Below, one piece after another: positions 22,741 through 26,641 of a stretch of DNA of 26,641 nucleotides. The notes below the pieces were generated by a model. It searched no databases, had not been told where the DNA came from, and saw only the letters and a program-made list of their open reading frames with translations. The stretch spans positions 1-26,641 of the forward strand of contig CAISQQ010000023.1 of assembly GCA_903887655.1 (NCBI GenBank), given 5' to 3'. The DNA comes from an uncultured Burkholderiales bacterium. GTDB taxonomy: Bacteria; Pseudomonadota; Gammaproteobacteria; Burkholderiales; Burkholderiaceae_C. Position numbers and translations under genes: made by a program. The stretch's first letter is position 1. Each line of letters begins with the position of its first letter.

Positions 22741-23802
22741 ATGAGCTCACCTCTCACCTACAAATCCGCCGGCGTTGACATCCAAGCCGGAGACGACTTG
22801 GTCGAACGCATCAAGCCATTTGCCAAAAAAACCATGCGCGATGGCGTGTTGGCGGGCATTGGCGGTTTTGGCGCCATGTTTGAAATCCCCAGTGGTTACC
22901 ACCAGCCGGTTTTGGTGAGTGGCACCGATGGGGTGGGCACCAAACTCAAGCTCGCCTTTGAGTGGCAAATGCACGAGCACGTGGGCATTGATTTGGTTGC
23001 CATGAGCGTCAACGATGTGTTGGTCCAGGGTGCGGAGCCCTTGTACTTCTTGGATTATTTTGCCTGCGGCCGACTCGACGTGGACACCGCCAGCACCGTC
23101 ATTGAGGGAATCGCCAAGGGCTGTGAAATGGCCCACTGCGCATTGATTGGCGGAGAAACTGCAGAGATGCCTGACATGTACCCCGTGGGTGAATACGATT
23201 TGGCTGGCTTTGCGGTGGGGGTGGTTGAAAAATCGAAAATTTTGTCGGGCGCCAACATCGTGGCTGGAGACCGCGTGCTCGGCCTGGCCTCAAGCGGCGT
23301 GCACTCCAATGGGTTCTCTTTGGTGAGACGCGTCATCGCCAAGGTCGAGCAAAGCCTCGAGACGCTTCCCGCCTTTTTGGATGGCTTAGCCTTTCGACAG
23401 GCTTTGATGAAGCCCACGAGAATCTATGTGAGTGCGCTGCTGCAAGCGCTCAAGTCCCACCCGATCAAAGGCTTGGCGCACATCACGGGAGGAGGCCTGA
23501 TCGAGAACTTGCCCCGAATTTTGCCTGCCCACTTGGGTGCGCATCTGCACAGACAGCGTTGGCCCAGAACAGAGCTTTTCACATGGCTGCAAAAACACGC
23601 TCAAATTGACGACATCGAGATGAACCGCACGTTCAACGACGGCATTGGCATGTGTGTGATTGTGGCCCCTGAAAGCGCGCCAGCGCTCACGGTGTTTTTA
23701 GAAAACGCGGGCGAGACGGTCTACGACATTGGCGAGGTCACGACGCTGCCCCTTCCTGGCACGTCTGATCCTCAAGTCAGCCGTGTGACACTGTCGTCTT
23801 GA
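22741..23802 (+). CDS. purM: Phosphoribosylformylglycinamidine cyclo-ligase (AIR synthetase)
   Basis: Fifth step of purine synthesis: ATP-dependent ring closure of FGAM to aminoimidazole ribonucleotide. The 353-residue product fits the family. Landmarks are LTYKSAGVDIQAGDDLVERI near residues 5-24, VSGTDGVGTKLKLAFEW (59-75, nucleotide-binding), DLVAMSVNDVLVQGAEPLYFLDY, CALIGGETAEMPDMY and HITGGGLIENLPRI. I chose the ATG at 22741; the frame stays open 180 nt upstream but those residues are not purM-like. The Shine-Dalgarno site is weak. No other pur gene is nearby, which is usual for dispersed purine genes in betaproteobacteria. It is convergent with the SirB1-family gene. Confidence 0.97.
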   Translation: MSSPLTYKSAGVDIQAGDDLVERIKPFAKKTMRDGVLAGIGGFGAMFEIPSGYHQPVLVSGTDGVGTKLKLAFEWQMHEHVGIDLVAMSVNDVLVQGAEPLYFLDYFACGRLDVDTASTVIEGIAKGCEMAHCALIGGETAEMPDMYPVGEYDLAGFAVGVVEKSKILSGANIVAGDRVLGLASSGVHSNGFSLVRRVIAKVEQSLETLPAFLDGLAFRQALMKPTRIYVSALLQALKSHPIKGLAHITGGGLIENLPRILPAHLGAHLHRQRWPRTELFTWLQKHAQIDDIEMNRTFNDGIGMCVIVAPESAPALTVFLENAGETVYDIGEVTTLPLPGTSDPQVSRVTLSS

Positions 23803-23815
23803 GCACATCAGTGCC

Positions 23816-23849
23816 GTGGGTCAGGTGGGTCAGGTAGGTCAGGTGGGTC
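23816..23849. repeat. 9-bp tandem repeat downstream of purM
   Basis: Nearly four copies of GTGGGTCAG directly after the purM stop, one with a single substitution and the last degenerate at its end. It lies in the 147-nt gap between convergent purM and the SirB1-family gene. Function unknown; possibly slippage-derived. Confidence 0.75.
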
Positions 23850-23860
23850 GCATGGAAGGC

Positions 23861-23878
23861 GTTGCCTTGATCGGCAAC
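23861..23878. terminator. Weak hairpin between convergent purM and SirB1-family genes
   Basis: GTTGCC and GGCAAC form a 6-bp stem with a six-base loop. Neither side has a T-tract, so this is at best a pause site or part of Rho-dependent termination for the facing genes. Confidence 0.25.
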
Positions 23879-23949
23879 CCGAGTCCTGGTGATTGCCCTG
23901 GTCAGCGCCCTGGTCACTGCAATCGTCTGGGCCCTTGAGGCGTCAACGC

Positions 23950-24816
23950 TCAAGCACCGAAGCGCAAAATCCGCAAACGCTCCATCACCTGGTCCTCGCG
24001 CGGGCGGTCGTGTTGGGCGCGATAAATGGTGAGCAAATTGTGCAGCATGCGCTCGACAATTTGACGCTCGCTGGCCGGGCGCAAAAACCGCTGTAAGCGC
24101 CTCTCCCCCTCGAGATTGCCCAAGTGATCTGTCGATGCGGGGTCTGAGGCCTTACCCAAGTCTTGGCCCAACTCTTGACCCAACCCTTGGCCCACCGGCT
24201 TGTCCAATTTCTGGTCCTTGTCCTCATCCGATCCAGGGTCGGCTTCATGGCCTGGGCTGTTCTGGGTGGCATTCATGGCCTGGTCTAGGTCAGGAAACTC
24301 ACACAGTCGCTCGAGCAAGTCCTCTCGCGTGAGAGACCTCCCGGCAAACACATCCAGCACCACCAAGCCCTCATTGGGGTAGGTGAGGTTGATTTTGACC
24401 AAGAAGTGGCCCGGGAAACTCACGCCTTTTGCTTGCAAACCAATGGCCTGGGCGAGCTCGAGCCAGATCACCGACAAACTGATGGGGATGCCTCGACGCG
24501 TTTGAAGCACCGCATTCAAAAAGCTGTTGTCTGGGTCATGGTAATGATTGACATTGCCTTGAAAACCCAACTCTTCAAAAAATAAGCGGTTCAAAATTTT
24601 CAAGCGATGAAGCGCTGAGGCATCGGGTGCCAAGCGCCGCTTCAAGCGGGCCAACATCTGATCCACATCGGCCAGCACTTGCTGCACATCGCATTCGGGG
24701 TATTCATCTTGGGCAAGACTTGCCGCCGCTTCCAATAGCGGAAACTGCTCATCACTTTGCACCAAACTGGCAAAGTATGACAGATGCGTGGCCTCAGGAC
24801 CGAGGTTAAATCCCAT
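23950..24816 (-). CDS. SirB1-family transglutaminase-like/TPR protein
   Basis: 288 residues. The core segment FQGNVNHYHDPDNSFLNAVL (86-105), RRGIPISLSVIWLELAQAIGL (108-128) and VSFPGHFLVK (132-141) is diagnostic of the SirB1 / COG2912 family, which has a transglutaminase-like fold of unknown activity. The family's usual catalytic-type Cys is not obvious here. The C-terminal helix pair (RQIVERMLHNLLTIYRAQ to VMERLRIL) looks like a TPR. Residues 180-235 are an acidic, Gln/Gly-rich insertion carrying GQxL repeats. The ATG at 24816 has GGGAG 6 nt upstream, and its start overlaps the end of murJ by 11 nt. Regulatory roles given to E. coli SirB1 are unproven here. Confidence 0.85.
   Translation of the reverse strand: MGFNLGPEATHLSYFASLVQSDEQFPLLEAAASLAQDEYPECDVQQVLADVDQMLARLKRRLAPDASALHRLKILNRLFFEELGFQGNVNHYHDPDNSFLNAVLQTRRGIPISLSVIWLELAQAIGLQAKGVSFPGHFLVKINLTYPNEGLVVLDVFAGRSLTREDLLERLCEFPDLDQAMNATQNSPGHEADPGSDEDKDQKLDKPVGQGLGQELGQDLGKASDPASTDHLGNLEGERRLQRFLRPASERQIVERMLHNLLTIYRAQHDRPREDQVMERLRILRFGA
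24155..24202. repeat. 12-bp tandem repeat in the SirB1-family gene
   Basis: Four 12-bp units starting CCCAA or CCCAC at 24155, 24167, 24179 and 24191. Read on the minus strand they encode a four-residue pattern (GQGL, GQEL, GQDL and a diverged KPV-type unit) near residues 206-221. The repeat keeps frame and lies in a predicted disordered insertion. Confidence 0.8.
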
Positions 24817-26404
24817 GCTCACTCCCAGGCCACTGCGGGTTCAACATCGACTTCACCCGCCAACCCAACACCGTGAGCACAGCCCAATAGAGCACCGCGC
24901 AAGCGGCCAAGACCGCGGCCATCAAAGCGACTCGCAGGAGCGCGCTCTCACGCAGTCCCACCCAGTCCCAGTGCACAGAGCTCCACCACAGCAAGCCCCC
25001 CACGCAAGCGCTTGCCCAACCCACTTGCCAGCCCAAGGTGCCCCAACCCGGCTGCGGTGTGTAGCGCCCCGAGCGTTTCAAAAAGTACCACAAACCCGTG
25101 GCATTGAGCAAGGCGCCAAGACCAATGGACAAAGCCAAGCCCGCTTGCGCCAAAACCGGCACCAGCACGCAATTCATCAATTGGGTGACGATGAGCACTC
25201 CCACGGCGATGCGCACGGGAGTACGGGTGTCTTGCGCGGCATAAAACCCCGGCGCCAGCACCTTGATGGCCACCAATCCCATGAGACCCACGCCGTAACC
25301 GGTGAGGGCCAACGCGGTTTGCTCCACATCGTGCGCTTGAAACGCACCGTAGTGGTAGAGCACACTCACCAGCGGTTTGGCAAAGACCAGCAAGGCCAAG
25401 GCACAGGGTGTGCACAGCAACACCACCCATTGGAGTCCCCAGTCGAGCAAGGCCGAGTAACGGGGAGAGTCAAGGCTTGCGCGCGCAGCCGACAACTGAG
25501 GGGTGAGCACCACACCCAAAGCCACACCCAACAAAGCGGTGGGAAACTCCATCAAGCGGTCGGCATAACTGAGCCAACTCACACTCCCAGACGCCATGTG
25601 GGAGGCAATTTGGGTGTTGATCAACAGCGACAACTGCGCCACCGAGACACCGACCAAGGCTGGGCCCATGAGTTTCAAAATCTTTTGTGTGCCTTCTGTT
25701 TGCCACGCCGCCTGGTAAGCCTGCCACTGCCAAGGCCAAACCATCCTGGGCGTCAACCCCAGACGCACCAAGGCACCCAACTGCACACTCAACTGCAACA
25801 ACCCACCCAACATCACCCCCACCACCATGGCATCAATGGCCGGCCAACCCAAGGTGACAAAGAGTGGAGAGACCCAGTAAGCGGCCCCGATCATGCACAA
25901 GTTCAGCAGCACCGGCGTCATGGCTGGCACCGCAAAGCGCCGCCACGTGTTGAGCACCCCCGCGGCCAGTGCCACCAAGGACATGAAGGCGATGTAGGGA
26001 AACATCAAGCGGGTCATGAAGACTGCCGCCCCTTGGGCTTGCGGGTCACGCTCCAAGCCACTGGCCATGAGCCACACCAACAAGGGCGCACCCACCACCC
26101 CGGCAATCGAGGTGAGCAACAAAACACTCAGGAGCACACTGGCGACTTGGCCAATGAGTTGTTGTGTGGCGTCTTCGCCCTTTTCCTGCAAGGTCGTGGC
26201 CAGCACCGGCACAAAGGCTTGGCTAAAGGCGCCTTCAGCAAACAAGCGCCGAAACAAATTAGGAATACGAAAGGCCACATTAAAGGCATCCGTCATGGCA
26301 TTGGCCCCAAAAATGGAGGCCATCAAAAGCTCTCGCACCATGCCGGTGATGCGTGACAAAAGGGTCAAAAATGAGACCGTGGAGGCGGATTTTAAAATAC
26401 TCAC
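24806..26404 (-). CDS. murJ: Lipid II flippase MurJ
   Basis: MOP-superfamily inner-membrane protein that moves lipid II to the periplasmic face for peptidoglycan synthesis. The 532-residue product has the expected roughly 14 hydrophobic helices. Diagnostic stretches are SRITGMVRELLMASIFGA (17-34), NVAFRIPNLFRRLFAEGAFSQAFVPVL (42-68) with the conserved Arg residues and the acidic-Gly turn, and LINTQIASHMASGSVSWLSYADRL further on. The start is GTG, fixed by the family-typical MSILKSASTVSFLTLLSRITG. TACACT lies 6 nt before the GTG and there is no Shine-Dalgarno site. It is divergent from rpsT, a common proteobacterial arrangement, and followed by the SirB1-family gene with an 11-nt overlap. Confidence 0.97.
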   Translation of the reverse strand: MSILKSASTVSFLTLLSRITGMVRELLMASIFGANAMTDAFNVAFRIPNLFRRLFAEGAFSQAFVPVLATTLQEKGEDATQQLIGQVASVLLSVLLLTSIAGVVGAPLLVWLMASGLERDPQAQGAAVFMTRLMFPYIAFMSLVALAAGVLNTWRRFAVPAMTPVLLNLCMIGAAYWVSPLFVTLGWPAIDAMVVGVMLGGLLQLSVQLGALVRLGLTPRMVWPWQWQAYQAAWQTEGTQKILKLMGPALVGVSVAQLSLLINTQIASHMASGSVSWLSYADRLMEFPTALLGVALGVVLTPQLSAARASLDSPRYSALLDWGLQWVVLLCTPCALALLVFAKPLVSVLYHYGAFQAHDVEQTALALTGYGVGLMGLVAIKVLAPGFYAAQDTRTPVRIAVGVLIVTQLMNCVLVPVLAQAGLALSIGLGALLNATGLWYFLKRSGRYTPQPGWGTLGWQVGWASACVGGLLWWSSVHWDWVGLRESALLRVALMAAVLAACAVLYWAVLTVLGWRVKSMLNPQWPGSEHGI

Positions 26405-26410
26405 CCGATA

Positions 26411-26416
26411 AGTGTA
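26411..26416 (-). promoter_or_regulatory. Putative -10 of murJ, leaderless arrangement on a GTG start
   Basis: The minus strand reads GCGC-TACACT, six bases (TATCGG), then GTG at 26404. There is no purine-rich Shine-Dalgarno site in the spacer. The -35 region is weak. A leaderless GTG is less usual than a leaderless ATG, so the claim is tentative. Confidence 0.35.
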
Positions 26417-26450
26417 GCGCCCAGATCACACTTTGGATGGATCAATTTGC

Positions 26451-26456
26451 TATAAT
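26451..26456 (+). promoter_or_regulatory. Putative -10 of rpsT
   Basis: A perfect TATAAT followed by GTTGGGCTTT, with transcription expected near 26463 and a leader of about 40 nt. It resembles the rplS and rpsP start regions. The -35 is not convincing. Confidence 0.6.
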
Positions 26457-26501
26457 GTTGGGCTTTGCTGACATCATCCACAGACACCAAGGACATACCA
26501 T

Positions 26502-26641
26502 ATGGCTTCCGCCAAACCCAAGAAAAAAAACCCCCGACTGGCCTCAGGCCGTAAACGCGCACGCCAAGATGTGAAGCTCAATGCAGCCAACACCTCTTTG
26601 CGCTCCAAATACCGCACCGCTGTCAAGAACGTTGAAAAAGC
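26502..26641 (+). CDS. rpsT: 30S ribosomal protein S20 (3' end outside window)
   Basis: Primary 16S rRNA-binding protein. The first 46 codons are present, starting MASAKPKKKNPRLASG and continuing with RARQDVKLNAANTSLRSKYRT, the Lys/Arg-rich helix of S20. AAGGA about 9 nt before the ATG at 26502 is a good Shine-Dalgarno site. It is divergent from murJ, the usual neighbour in this group. About half of the expected length (roughly 88 residues) lies outside the window. Confidence 0.96.
   Translation, partial: MASAKPKKKNPRLASGRKRARQDVKLNAANTSLRSKYRTAVKNVEK

Noticed and set aside
24788..26356. Open frame of 522 codons on the plus strand
   Set aside because: It is antisense to murJ over its full length and its product is a His/Gln-rich low-complexity sequence, as expected from the complement of a GC-rich membrane-protein gene.

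Overview
The window looks like ordinary core chromosome of a betaproteobacterium, probably order Burkholderiales. DNA is moderately GC-rich (mid-to-upper 50s percent by eye). The protein families and the order rpsP-rimM-trmD / rplS-NUDIX-CbiB / rsgA-M48-orn, together with murJ facing rpsT and a purM / AI-2E-hda-HAD-pcnB-folK block, match my memory of that order. That placement is recalled synteny plus sequence reading, not a database search. I see no rRNA, tRNA, insertion sequence, prophage or CRISPR array.

Layout. 1-4 kb: phosphomannomutase/phosphoglucomutase (3' end outside the window), a DNA-repair methyltransferase (ogt), an alpha/beta hydrolase, and a two-gene membrane unit (HTTM-like protein plus an unrecognised partner). 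4-7.3 kb: a plus-strand run of a CaiB/BaiF CoA-transferase and two SAM methyltransferases with overlapping ends. 7.3-10.1 kb: an RhlE-type DEAD-box helicase and oligoribonuclease. 10.2-12.4 kb: Ste24-like M48 protease and rsgA, overlapping by ATGA. 12.4-14.8 kb: rplS, CoA pyrophosphatase and a CbiB-like membrane protein. 15.1-17.0 kb: rpsP-rimM-trmD. 17.1-17.6 kb: TM2 protein. 17.6-22.5 kb: AI-2E permease, hda, HAD hydrolase, pcnB and folK, all minus strand and mostly overlapping or closely spaced. 22.7-23.8 kb: purM. 23.9-26.4 kb: murJ and a SirB1-family protein. 26.5 kb: start of rpsT.

Most genes serve translation and RNA metabolism (L19, S16, S20, RimM, TrmD, RsgA, PcnB, Orn, DEAD helicase). 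Others serve replication control (Hda), folate and purine synthesis (FolK, PurM) and the envelope (MurJ, M48, phosphohexomutase).

No clearly new multi-gene system is present. The most notable signal is in the starts. Several transcription-unit-leading genes have no Shine-Dalgarno sequence but carry a TAnnnT -10-like hexamer 6-7 nt before the start codon, as expected for leaderless mRNAs, whereas ribosomal-protein genes and the helicase have ordinary SD sites. Two further patterns are in-frame tandem-repeat or low-complexity insertions in conserved proteins (TrmD, RimM, SirB1 protein, helicase tail) and a shared -10/discriminator block in front of rplS, rpsP and, more loosely, rpsT.
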